DNA of 64,000 nucleotides from Methylomonas albis (GTDB lineage Bacteria > Pseudomonadota > Gammaproteobacteria > Methylococcales > Methylomonadaceae): positions 3,906,001-3,970,000 of the forward strand of contig NZ_JACXSS010000001.1 in NCBI RefSeq assembly GCF_014850955.1, written 5' to 3'. The position numbers were made by a program, and so were the translations under genes. Shown piece after piece: positions 44,965 through 54,219 of this stretch. The notes beneath the pieces were generated by a model. The model saw nothing but the letters and a program-made list of their open reading frames with translations, was not told the DNA's origin and did not search any database. The first letter of the stretch is position 1. Every line of letters begins with the position of its first letter.

Positions 44965-47241
44965 ATGGACGTTATCCAACGTATTGCCGAAGAACTTTCA
45001 GTTAAGCCCCAACAAGTCGCAGCTGCAGCTGCCCTACTTGACGACGGTGCCACGGTACCGTTTATTGCCCGTTATCGCAAAGAAGTAACTGGCGGCTTAG
45101 ACGACACGCAATTGCGAAACCTCGAGGAAAGATTGATTTATCTGCGAGAGCTTAATAACCGTCGCGATTCAATTCTCGACACCATTCGTTCGCAAGGAAA
45201 GCTCTCACCTGAGCTAGAACTAGCGATACTTGACGCCGATACCAAAACGCTGCTGGAAGATTTATATCTGCCGTATAAACCAAAACGCCGCACCAAAGCG
45301 CAAATTGCTCGTGAAGCCGGCCTGGAGCCGCTAGCCGACGCCATCCTCGATAACCCCGACCTAATCCCCGAACAAATCGCAGTTACCTATATTGATGCTG
45401 AAAAAGGTGTGGTGGATGTCGCGGCCGCTCTGGATGGCGCCCGACAAATCATCATGGAGCGCATTTCCGAAGATGCCGAACTACTAACTGAACTGCGTGA
45501 GCGTGTTTGGAATAAAGGCATCCTGCACTCTAGCGTAGCGACTGGCAAAGAGACGGAGGCGGTGAAATTCAAGGATTATTTCGACTACAGCGAAGCGATC
45601 AACAAAATCCCATCGCATCGCGCCTTGGCATTATTCCGCGGCCGTAACGAAGATTTACTGTCCCTAAGCCTGAAACCGGCAGAATTGGATCAGGAAGAAC
45701 ATCAGTTATGCGCCCAATTCGTCAGCCAACATCTGCAGGTTAAAGACACCGCCAAACCTGCCGACGCCTGGCTAGCCGAAACTGCCCGCTTCGCCTGGAA
45801 GATCAAGCTGTTTACTCGTATCGACATGGATCTAAAGCTGAGGCTACGCGAAGCCGCCGAGCTGGAAGCCATTCGAGTGTTTGCCAGCAATTTGCGCGAC
45901 TTGATGTTGGCTGCGCCAGCCGGTCCCAAAGCGACCATGGGCCTGGATCCCGGCATTCGCACAGGCGTCAAAGTTGCAGTGGTTGACGCAACCGGCAAGT
46001 TATTGGCCACAGAAACCATTTACCCGCATCAACCAAAGAACCAGTGGGATCACTCGATTGCGGTTCTGGCTAAATTGATTCAGCAATACCAGGTACAGTT
46101 GGTTAGCATAGGCAATGGCACCGCTTCTCGTGAGACGGACCAACTGGTTGCGGACTTAATGAAGCAACACAAAGAGCTGTATTTTCAAAAAATCACAGTT
46201 TCCGAGGCCGGCGCGTCGGTATATTCGGCATCGGAACTGGCCGCTAAGGAGTTTCCTGATCTCGACGTATCGTTACGCGGCGCGGTATCGATAGCCCGCA
46301 GACTACAAGACCCGCTGGCAGAGCTGGTAAAAATCGACCCCAAATCAATAGGCGTGGGCCAATATCAACACGACGTCAACCAAGTGCAATTGGCGCGTAT
46401 GCTGGATACCGTGGTGGAAGACTGCGTGAATGCGGTCGGAGTAGATGTGAATACAGCCTCGGTTGCCTTGCTGAAACAGGTATCCGGTCTGAGCAGCAGC
46501 ATCAGCGAAAACATTGTTGCGTTTCGCGATGCCAATGGCCCGTTCTCGAACCGCAACCAACTGAAAAAAGTGCCGCGATTGGGCGATAAGGCTTTCGAAC
46601 AAGCCGCAGGGTTTCTAAGAATCATGACCGGTGACAATCCGCTAGACGCCTCGTCCGTGCATCCGGAAGCCTACCCAGTGGTCAATGCTATCCTCGACGA
46701 CACCGGCAAATCCATCCGCGACCTAATAGGTCAAAGCCAGTTTTTACGGAGTCTAAATCCGGCAAATTATGCCAACACCAATTTCGGCGTACCCACCATC
46801 TCCGACATATTGCAAGAACTGGAAAAACCCGGCCGCGATCCGCGCCCGGAGTTTAAAAGCGTACAATTTAAGGATGGTGTAGAGAAAATTACCGATCTCG
46901 AACCTGGCATGATGTTAGATGGCGTAGTGACAAACGTCGCCAATTTCGGTGCTTTTGTCGATATTGGCGTTCATCAGGACGGCTTGGTGCATATCTCGCA
47001 TTTGGCGGACGATTTTGTTAAGGACCCGCGTAGCGTGGTAAAAACCGGCGATATGGTGAAAGTACGCGTATTGGAAGTCGATGTGGCGCGTCAACGTATT
47101 TCACTAAGCATGCGGAAAAACGTCGATACTGGCGATATCGTTCCAAAAGAAAAACCTCAAAAAACCGCCCATAAACCTAAACCGCAACCCGCACTACAGA
47201 ACAGCATGAGCAATGCATTTGCCAAGGCATTGAAAAAGTAA
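44965..47241 (+). CDS. tex: RNA-binding transcription accessory protein Tex
   Basis: This 758-residue protein has the Tex N-terminal region ([16 protein letters not shown]), a YqgF/RNase H-like domain ([15 protein letters not shown] near 325), a helix-hairpin-helix segment ([20 protein letters not shown] near 490-510) and a C-terminal S1 RNA-binding domain ([19 protein letters not shown] near 640-660). It interacts with RNA and RNA polymerase. The start at [11 protein letters not shown] (44965) fits the family. A TAGAAT hexamer at 44927-44932 may be its -10 element. Confidence 0.95.
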   Translation: MDVIQRIAEELSVKPQQVAAAAALLDDGATVPFIARYRKEVTGGLDDTQLRNLEERLIYLRELNNRRDSILDTIRSQGKLSPELELAILDADTKTLLEDLYLPYKPKRRTKAQIAREAGLEPLADAILDNPDLIPEQIAVTYIDAEKGVVDVAAALDGARQIIMERISEDAELLTELRERVWNKGILHSSVATGKETEAVKFKDYFDYSEAINKIPSHRALALFRGRNEDLLSLSLKPAELDQEEHQLCAQFVSQHLQVKDTAKPADAWLAETARFAWKIKLFTRIDMDLKLRLREAAELEAIRVFASNLRDLMLAAPAGPKATMGLDPGIRTGVKVAVVDATGKLLATETIYPHQPKNQWDHSIAVLAKLIQQYQVQLVSIGNGTASRETDQLVADLMKQHKELYFQKITVSEAGASVYSASELAAKEFPDLDVSLRGAVSIARRLQDPLAELVKIDPKSIGVGQYQHDVNQVQLARMLDTVVEDCVNAVGVDVNTASVALLKQVSGLSSSISENIVAFRDANGPFSNRNQLKKVPRLGDKAFEQAAGFLRIMTGDNPLDASSVHPEAYPVVNAILDDTGKSIRDLIGQSQFLRSLNPANYANTNFGVPTISDILQELEKPGRDPRPEFKSVQFKDGVEKITDLEPGMMLDGVVTNVANFGAFVDIGVHQDGLVHISHLADDFVKDPRSVVKTGDMVKVRVLEVDVARQRISLSMRKNVDTGDIVPKEKPQKTAHKPKPQPALQNSMSNAFAKALKK

Positions 47242-47344
47242 ACAGTTCAGGGCTCTGCTATACTTTTGACCGAATGTTGGCCGGGCCGGTTAATCCGCCT
47301 CGGCCAACAGATGCTAACATCCGTTCTCATATACAGGATAAGTC

Positions 47345-47722
47345 ATGAAACGACATACTCGCACCCTGGCCACTGTCTTTTTGGCAGCTTTCTTATTGAC
47401 CAGCCTCCCAACCCGGGCAGAAGAAGAAACTTATGGAGAAACCTTCGGACGAAAATTAGCTACCGGCTTGGCCAACATTACGACATCTTCTCTGGAAATC
47501 CCAAAAAACATTATTCTAATCAACAATCAAAGCAACGTTATTTACGGCTTTATCGGCGGCACTTTTAAAGGATTACTGAACATGGGAGGGAGAATCGGTG
47601 TCGGTGTGCTGGATTTGGTTTCCGCGCCAATCCCGACGCAACCCATCGTCCATCCGTTATACGTTTGGGATAATTTCAACGCCGAAACCACCTACGGCAA
47701 AGCTTTCCGTCCCAATAATTAA
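47345..47722 (+). CDS. Exosortase system-associated protein of the TIGR04073 type
   Basis: This 125-residue exported protein has a signal peptide (1-25, ending TRA). The mature part (YGETFGRKLATGLANIT, then NIILINNQSNVIYGFIGG, ending YVWDNF...TYGKAFRP) matches what I recall of a family found only with exosortase systems. It has an AGGAT ribosome site. It lies in the housekeeping block beside tex and sbcC, away from the two exopolysaccharide blocks. Function is not known. Confidence 0.78.
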   Translation: MKRHTRTLATVFLAAFLLTSLPTRAEEETYGETFGRKLATGLANITTSSLEIPKNIILINNQSNVIYGFIGGTFKGLLNMGGRIGVGVLDLVSAPIPTQPIVHPLYVWDNFNAETTYGKAFRPNN

Positions 47723-47766
47723 TCACGCAATTTAGTGGTGGAGCATTAACCGACTCCACCATTACA

Positions 47767-50700
47767 TCAAGCAACCATTTTCAGCTCGCTCATGCCGTTG
47801 GCTTTTTTGACCAATTCGACCTGGGTTTTAATGCGCTTTTTCACCGCTTCGACATGCGAAATTATGCCGACTGTTTTACCCTGAGTCTTCAAACCTTCTA
47901 ACGCACTCATTGCCAGATACAGGGCTTCCGCATCTAAATTACCAAAGCCCTCATCCAGAAACAGCGAATCGATAGCCTTACCGTTGTTGGCAATCTCAGA
48001 TAAAGCCAAAGCCAAACTCACCACAAAGCTCTCTCCACCAGACAAGGTTTTGGGTAATCGCCGCAGATTTTTTTGCTTAGTGTCTTCAATCTCCAGCGCC
48101 AAACCGTTATCGCTGGCTAAGCTACGGATATAGTAACGTCCGCTCAGCTTTTCCAAAATCTGATTGGCCTGGGACAACAAGTTATCCACCAATAACTGCT
48201 GAATCCGCCGCCGAAAACCGCCCTGTTCGTCATTGATCAACTTAATATCCGCTTCGGCTTGAACATGTATTGTTGATTGCTCAACCAATAGCGCTTGCAG
48301 ACTCTGATATTTTTCACGATACGCTAACTGCTTATCCAGCTTGGTATCCAAAGTAGCCACTTCTTGCTCAGCAATATCGACTTTCTGCGATAGCTGGCGT
48401 TGCATAGTTAAAATATCTGCCTGACTTAGCTTGGTTGGTGCAAACGCCAGCTCATTTTCTAAATCGATTGACACTTTCGCCAAGTCTGCGCCGATTGCCG
48501 CCGATTGTTGTTTTTGCTGCTCTAGGGTCTGATCAATCTCTGAGCGCCTATCAAGTAAACTTAAGGCCGATCGCAAACTATCGACATCTGCAAACACTCC
48601 GCCGGCGATTTTGTTAGTCAATACCCGCCGCATCGCATCCAATTCGAGTTGCTGGGTGGCTAATTGCCGCTCAAGTTCGACAATTAATTTTTGTTTCTCC
48701 AAAATAGCCAAATGCAAACCCAACGACTCTTCGCCTTGCAAGCGGTTCAAACCGACTGCCATCTGCTCCTGATAACTGACGATTTTTGCCTGACTAGCCT
48801 GCAACCTATCTTGCAAACTGACAATCTCGTCCAGCAAGCCTTTTTGACGTAACTCCCTGATTTGGTAGTCCTGCCGCCGACTATTAAGCTTGTCGAACAC
48901 TATATTTTCTTTGCCTTTTCCAGGCAGCTTCTCTCCCAACAAAGCCAACTGCTTTTCCAGCTTATCAACAAGCGCCTTTTCTTCCGCCGTCCGGCTAGCA
49001 AACTGTTGTTCGGATTCAATATATTCAGGCGGCCGATTGCGCCATGCTGCATCAAGCTGCTCGACAGACGCCGTTAGCTTTTCCACCAAGACTTGTTTAG
49101 CCTCTACCTCAGCCGTCCACTTAGCCACGTTACGCTGCAACTGCGCGTGATCGTTGACCAGGTTTTTGATTTTCTCCAGTTCCTGGCGTTCTGTATCCAA
49201 CAACCGTTTTTGCAAAGATAAATTGTCTATGTCCAATTCTGCACTAACTGCATTTAAACGGTTACTCAAAACCAACCATTGCGAACGCATCTGCTGCAAT
49301 CTTTGCTGCCTGGCGGACAATTGAGAGCCTTGTTTTTTTGCTACTGCCAACTGACTGGAGACACCATCTATCGCCACCTTTAAAGCCTGCATCTTCCCGC
49401 GTTGATCTACTAAAGCTTTTTTGGAGTTCGTTTCGATCGGCGGCTTGACTGTGTAAGGATGTTGCAAGGAGCCACATAGGTAACACGGCTTACCATCGAC
49501 CAATTTGCCGCGATCACCGCTAAATTTCTTCAACAACGCTTCATTGAGCACTGCCTGCTCCAGGGCTTTGCCAATATTCTCCTCGCGATCCCGTTCTTCC
49601 AGCAATACATCCAATCTGGCTTGCAAGCGAGTTTCATCGGGCAACTCTGGGGCTTTATTGCGAGAGAACCAACTAAAAAAACTTTTTTTGGTGAACTTGG
49701 CATTAACCGCAGCCAATGAGTGCAATTCCTGAAAGTCACTAACTCGAGCTTGCTGCTCGACTAGCAACTCCTTCAATTCCTCGAAACTTTTACCTTGCGC
49801 CAGCTCAAGCAGGGTTTTCTGCGCAACTTCAATACGCTCACTCAACTCAGCGACCGCTGATTTTGTGTCGCGCAACGCCGTCTGGCTTTTTTTCAACGTA
49901 GTTGACGTGCTTTTAGTCCAATTGGCTTGTGTTTTCTGCTTACCCGCCAATTCCACCAATTCTGTCCTGAGATTGCGTAACTGCACGACATCAGGGAAGT
50001 CAGACAGCAAGCCAGCATCGGCCTGATGATCTTGCAACCAGCTGTCTATTTCCGCTAGACTTAACTTTCTTTCAGCCAATTGCAGCTGCAGGGTCTGTAC
50101 CAGTTCGGCTTCACGCGGCAATTCCAGCTTAAGATCACTCACTTTCAACTTAAGCGCATCAATAGCCTGTTTTTGCTCATCTGGCGATTTGCCATCCAAG
50201 CTTGGCACTGCATTACTGATGTCTTCGCCAAGTTGGCGTTGCAGCGCATTCAGTTCCTGACGATAAGCATCCAGCGTCGCCTGACTTTGGACAATCTGCC
50301 CCTGCTTACCATCTAATAAAATCAATTCTTCGCGAAACTGTGTCGCTTGCTGAGTATCAGCAATTGTCTGCAGATCTTTTTGTAACAGTTCAACTTGTGC
50401 TTCAACCTTTCTCGCCTGTTCGAGAAGCTGTTTTTGACGCCCCTCTATCGCATTAATGTTTTCTGTCGTCAGCAGTTGCTGTTGCAACTGATTTTGTTGA
50501 TTTTTCAAGTCGACAACTTGATCTTTGAAATCCTGCAAGTCATGCTCAGCAGCTTGGACAGCTTCCGGACTGAGTAAGGGAAGCAACTCGATATCCTTCC
50601 CCAGTTGTGTCAAACGAGTGAGCGATTTCTGAAAGTTATCTTCGGCCTGTTGCCGATACTCGGCATAGATACTGGTCCCACTGATCTTTTCCAGAATGTC

Positions 50701-51204
50701 CATGCGCTCGCTGTCAAGCGCATTCAAAAAAGCCGCAAAGTCGCCTTGCGGTAAGACCATGGATTTGCTGAATTTATGAAAGTCCATGCCCGTCAGCTCG
50801 GCTATGCGAGTTCTTACCGTATTAGGTGTCCTAGCTAGCAACTCCTGCTCATCGTTTAGCCGAATCAAGCTCATTTCCGGCTGTAAAACCTGGTCTTTAT
50901 TTGCATCTGCAGGCCGTTTGACATGCCAAGTAGAACGAAATTTCTCACCATCCAAAGCAAATTCAACCTGAGCAAAACTATCGTTAGTCAGCTTGGTAAT
51001 GACATGCTCGGCAGGCTTATCGAAACGAAACGTTTCACCGTATAAACCCAGAGTGATGACATCGAGAATACTGGTTTTGCCGGAACCATTGGGCCCGGTA
51101 ATGGCAAACACACCACTATCGGCAATTGGCCCTTGGTCGAAATCGACCCGGCCTTCGCCTTCCAGTGAATTGATGTTTTTAAAGACTATATTGAGTATCC
51201 GCAT
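47767..51204 (-). CDS. sbcC: Nuclease subunit SbcC (SMC-like ATPase)
   Basis: This 1145-residue coiled-coil ATPase has Walker A GPNGSGKTS near residue 39, long coiled coils on both sides, the zinc-hook CYLC near 574, and the C-terminal LSGGESF signature and FLDEGFGNLD Walker B. With SbcD it cuts DNA hairpins and protein-blocked ends. The partner gene sbcD usually lies just upstream, but the 130 bases before this gene are non-coding and the next gene is a membrane protein, so sbcD must be elsewhere. Confidence 0.93.
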   Translation of the reverse strand: MRILNIVFKNINSLEGEGRVDFDQGPIADSGVFAITGPNGSGKTSILDVITLGLYGETFRFDKPAEHVITKLTNDSFAQVEFALDGEKFRSTWHVKRPADANKDQVLQPEMSLIRLNDEQELLARTPNTVRTRIAELTGMDFHKFSKSMVLPQGDFAAFLNALDSERMDILEKISGTSIYAEYRQQAEDNFQKSLTRLTQLGKDIELLPLLSPEAVQAAEHDLQDFKDQVVDLKNQQNQLQQQLLTTENINAIEGRQKQLLEQARKVEAQVELLQKDLQTIADTQQATQFREELILLDGKQGQIVQSQATLDAYRQELNALQRQLGEDISNAVPSLDGKSPDEQKQAIDALKLKVSDLKLELPREAELVQTLQLQLAERKLSLAEIDSWLQDHQADAGLLSDFPDVVQLRNLRTELVELAGKQKTQANWTKSTSTTLKKSQTALRDTKSAVAELSERIEVAQKTLLELAQGKSFEELKELLVEQQARVSDFQELHSLAAVNAKFTKKSFFSWFSRNKAPELPDETRLQARLDVLLEERDREENIGKALEQAVLNEALLKKFSGDRGKLVDGKPCYLCGSLQHPYTVKPPIETNSKKALVDQRGKMQALKVAIDGVSSQLAVAKKQGSQLSARQQRLQQMRSQWLVLSNRLNAVSAELDIDNLSLQKRLLDTERQELEKIKNLVNDHAQLQRNVAKWTAEVEAKQVLVEKLTASVEQLDAAWRNRPPEYIESEQQFASRTAEEKALVDKLEKQLALLGEKLPGKGKENIVFDKLNSRRQDYQIRELRQKGLLDEIVSLQDRLQASQAKIVSYQEQMAVGLNRLQGEESLGLHLAILEKQKLIVELERQLATQQLELDAMRRVLTNKIAGGVFADVDSLRSALSLLDRRSEIDQTLEQQKQQSAAIGADLAKVSIDLENELAFAPTKLSQADILTMQRQLSQKVDIAEQEVATLDTKLDKQLAYREKYQSLQALLVEQSTIHVQAEADIKLINDEQGGFRRRIQQLLVDNLLSQANQILEKLSGRYYIRSLASDNGLALEIEDTKQKNLRRLPKTLSGGESFVVSLALALSEIANNGKAIDSLFLDEGFGNLDAEALYLAMSALEGLKTQGKTVGIISHVEAVKKRIKTQVELVKKANGMSELKMVA

Positions 51205-51334
51205 AATCCCAGGCTTTCAGGGCTGTTGGTGGCAATTTGCTCAAACTCGAATAGCATTAAGCTAATCCCAGCAAATCAGATTGAAAATCTATGCAGGTAT
51301 TTTAGTGAATTTGATCTAGGGATGCTGAATAATA

Positions 51335-53377
51335 TCAAGGAGGAGAAATTATGGCTTTTGGAGTCTGGGCAATAGCTTTTTTATAAACAATCGCATCTCT
51401 GAGTTTTTGAAATTCCTTAGCATCAAAACCATTTGCCACGCCCAGCAGTTCAGCTTCACGGATTACATCCTCTGCCTTGGTGTATTCGTTTAACTCGATA
51501 AACAAGTAGGCTTTTTCGGCGCGGAAGTACATTCTGTTTGGATCCAGCGCAATAGCTTTATCCATTTCCTCAAATGTGCTTTCGGTTTGCCCCTGAGTGA
51601 AATAGACCTTTGCTTTGATAAGTTGCATCATCGGTTTATCGGTGAAGTTTGGCTGTATCAACGCAGCGTCTGACCATTCCAAAACATTTGCTGCAATCGT
51701 TTTGCATTCATAATCGCCATTGATCAAACAGGTAGCAGCAGTCCGTATCGAATCCATGGTACGCAACGGATGAGACTTATCCGATATTCTATGCAAAACT
51801 TCCTTGTGCACCAAATCTCTCAACGTTTCCATATACTTAACATCAAGCACCAAGGGTTCATCGTATCGCATAGGTAAAACCGAGTATTTTTGATCTTTAG
51901 CGACACCTTGAAAACCTATTAATCTGTTGAGTTCCATGAACATCTCAATCAAGGTTGACACTTCAAAAACGTTCAGTTTGGAAGCAGTTAGATAATACTG
52001 ATAGGTTTCTGCGTTGGGACCGCGTTTGAGTTCGAGATTATTGGCATAAGCGCTATTGGCCCGCACGGAGCCGGGATGATTACGCACCTCAAAGTAGCTA
52101 AAACTATCGAGATTTGACCAGATTGCGGCACGGGTATGCGTAGCCAAAGCCAGACTGCCAATGATACAGGCATACAATCCATTGAGTAGCCCACTGCTAA
52201 TTTGCTTCGTTAGTAGCTTGTACAACAAAGCCACTAGCGCTAAAACAATTCCGATACTGGGCAGATAATTACGATGTTCGTATATCAATTCCAAGGGAAA
52301 TATAGTGGACTCCATGGCATGTCCGACAAAAAACCAAAGAATCGCAAAATTCAAAAAACGAGTTTTTTTTTGACACGTATTATAAATCGCCACCACTATC
52401 AACACTGCGATACCGACAATCGACAGCACAGTACCAATAGGCTGAAACAAGCCTTTACTCAAAACAAAATCATCGTGCGCCAAACTGAGCTGAGTATTAT
52501 CCGGATAGAACAGCAATCCCAGATAGTAAAACAGTATTCTGGCTTCGGACATTAAACGCTCTGCCAGCGTAAACTCGCGCGTCAAATAACCGCCCAGCAC
52601 ATATTCCGGATGAGTCAGTAAGTACGCAAAGCCAAACAATACCGGCAATATGACGGTGACTAGATAATAGCTGTACACTTTAAAGCGGGACGCTATTGGG
52701 ATCGGCGGTAATAAGGTTACTTCACTGACAAAAATCAATAGCGGTAACAGCAACGCATTTTCCTTGAATAAAACACCTAATCCCGTACCAAGCACGCAGC
52801 CCAGCACCATAAATAGAACGGCAGCAGGCTTTTCTAGCTGTAACCTGCCTTTTAAAAATACTAAAAATCCGCTCAGCATAAACATACAGGCCATGCTATT
52901 CATGCGCTGCACGACATATAGCACTGAAGTAAGTTGCAGCGGATGTACCGCCCAAATTAGAGCGGAAAGGAAAGCTAGTTTTCGAACAGGAGAATCAGGC
53001 GAGGTAGTCTTAAACAATTGGCAACTTAGCAAGAACACCAGAAAGCTATTTATGACGTGGATGCCAATATTGGTCAGTTTGAATGGGACTGGATCAAATT
53101 GCTGTCCAGCGTAAAAATAATTTAGCGCAAAACTTAGACTGGCAAGAGGTCGTTTGAAAGGACCACTTGTATTCGCACTCCAAGCTGAAGACAAATCTTC
53201 CCAGCAAAACTGTTTGAATTGAATACCGGAGTTATCAAGAATGTTTGGGAAATCATCACCGATGAACGGGCCAGCTTTGCCCGGATAATAAACGACAAGT
53301 ATCAAACCCCATACCAATAAAAATATTATCCAATTTGACTGCGTTAACTTCCTTGTGAATTCACTATCTAAATTCAT
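51335..53377 (-). CDS. TMTC-like GT-C membrane glycosyltransferase with C-terminal TPR region
   Basis: This roughly 680-residue protein has about 11 hydrophobic helices followed by a soluble TPR-like C-terminus (about 560-670: YFTQGQTESTFEEMDKAIAL...). The first periplasmic loop has an acidic GDDFPN motif typical of GT-C enzymes, and WAVHPLQLTSVLYVVQRMN resembles the HPLHVESVAW stretch of the TMTC family. The ATG at 53377 is chosen because the longer frame starts with a TTG inside the pilA terminator. Lying directly after pilA, it could glycosylate pilin, though that is inference. Confidence 0.72.
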   Translation of the reverse strand: MNLDSEFTRKLTQSNWIIFLLVWGLILVVYYPGKAGPFIGDDFPNILDNSGIQFKQFCWEDLSSAWSANTSGPFKRPLASLSFALNYFYAGQQFDPVPFKLTNIGIHVINSFLVFLLSCQLFKTTSPDSPVRKLAFLSALIWAVHPLQLTSVLYVVQRMNSMACMFMLSGFLVFLKGRLQLEKPAAVLFMVLGCVLGTGLGVLFKENALLLPLLIFVSEVTLLPPIPIASRFKVYSYYLVTVILPVLFGFAYLLTHPEYVLGGYLTREFTLAERLMSEARILFYYLGLLFYPDNTQLSLAHDDFVLSKGLFQPIGTVLSIVGIAVLIVVAIYNTCQKKTRFLNFAILWFFVGHAMESTIFPLELIYEHRNYLPSIGIVLALVALLYKLLTKQISSGLLNGLYACIIGSLALATHTRAAIWSNLDSFSYFEVRNHPGSVRANSAYANNLELKRGPNAETYQYYLTASKLNVFEVSTLIEMFMELNRLIGFQGVAKDQKYSVLPMRYDEPLVLDVKYMETLRDLVHKEVLHRISDKSHPLRTMDSIRTAATCLINGDYECKTIAANVLEWSDAALIQPNFTDKPMMQLIKAKVYFTQGQTESTFEEMDKAIALDPNRMYFRAEKAYLFIELNEYTKAEDVIREAELLGVANGFDAKEFQKLRDAIVYKKAIAQTPKAIISPP

Positions 53378-53404
53378 TAAATGGATGCCATAAAATAACG
53401 CTGT

Positions 53405-53433
53405 AAAAACAAAAGGGGCTAAAAGCCCCTTTT
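53405..53433 (-). terminator. Rho-independent terminator of pilA
   Basis: On the minus strand AAAAGGGGCT / AGCCCCTTTT form a 10-bp stem with a 3-base loop, followed by GTTTTT. It lies 25 bases after the pilA stop and 28 bases before the ATG of the next gene, so most transcripts should end after pilA. Confidence 0.85.
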
Positions 53434-53457
53434 GCAACTGCTTTAGAACTTACCTAA

Positions 53458-53949
53458 TTACGATTTAGGCTGGTATTTTGCCGGAAGCGTGCTTGCACCT
53501 GTATTAACTGACCACGACATACCACTGCCGACAGTACAAGCACCTGTGTAGACTAACTTATTATTTGTAGAGACCACAGACGCGCCAATGGTGTTGTACA
53601 TAATCGTTACCGTTGCTCCTGTAGCAACGTTAGATGTAGTGGTAAGAGAAACAGACTTCACATATTTTCCAGAAATTGCGGTTGAAGTCGGCAAACCAAA
53701 CGAGCCATTCGTTTGAGCTTGTGCAGCTCCGTTAGCACCACCAAAGCCTAAAGACTGCTCACTACAAGCCACACCACCCGCGGTCAATGCTGGAGAGGCC
53801 AGACTTGGACCTTCAGATACTTTTGATTTGACAGTGTAATCTTGATAGGCCGGGATAGCGATGGCAGCCAAGATACCGATAATAGCGACCACAATCATTA
53901 ACTCAATCAAGGTAAAACCTTGTTGTACTTTTTGCATTTGCATATTCAT
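53458..53949 (-). CDS. pilA: Type IV pilin PilA
   Basis: This 163-residue prepilin has a short leader ending QQG and the mature start [17 protein letters not shown], with Phe1 for N-methylation and Glu5 for assembly. The rest has a C-terminal Cys pair (one in the middle at VACSEQ, one near the end at GACTVG) like the disulfide loop of type IVa pilins. The ATG at 53949 has AAGG 5 bases upstream; a GTG at 53955 is also in frame. A sigma-54-like promoter lies upstream and a strong terminator follows, typical of a highly expressed pilin gene. Confidence 0.94.
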   Translation of the reverse strand: MNMQMQKVQQGFTLIELMIVVAIIGILAAIAIPAYQDYTVKSKVSEGPSLASPALTAGGVACSEQSLGFGGANGAAQAQTNGSFGLPTSTAISGKYVKSVSLTTTSNVATGATVTIMYNTIGASVVSTNNKLVYTGACTVGSGMSWSVNTGASTLPAKYQPKS

Positions 53950-54000
53950 AACCACCTTCTTTTTTATGATGAACGGAACTTAAAAACTCTCCGACTTTCT

Positions 54001-54017
54001 AACAATTAGCATGCCAA
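54001..54017 (-). promoter_or_regulatory. Candidate sigma-54 promoter of pilA
   Basis: On the minus strand TTGGCATGCTAATTGTT has TGGCA and GG-N10-GT spacing (GG 54015-54014), one base off the consensus GC at -12. The predicted start is near 53990, about 41 bases before the ATG. PilR/sigma-54 control of pilA is well known in gammaproteobacteria. Confidence 0.55.
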
Positions 54018-54219
54018 TTATATTTCAAACAGAATAGAACTATAAAATTAAGCCTATTCCACATACATTTCAAAGCCTTACACAACACCTTTTCAAATAA
54101 AAGATAGCACTATGGAAATATTCCTGCAGCCACAACCTTGTCAAAAAAATAGTTTTTGTTCATAACTGACGTTTTTTGTCACTCCCTATAAATCGCTAAA
54201 TAACTCGGGGCTTGGTTGA

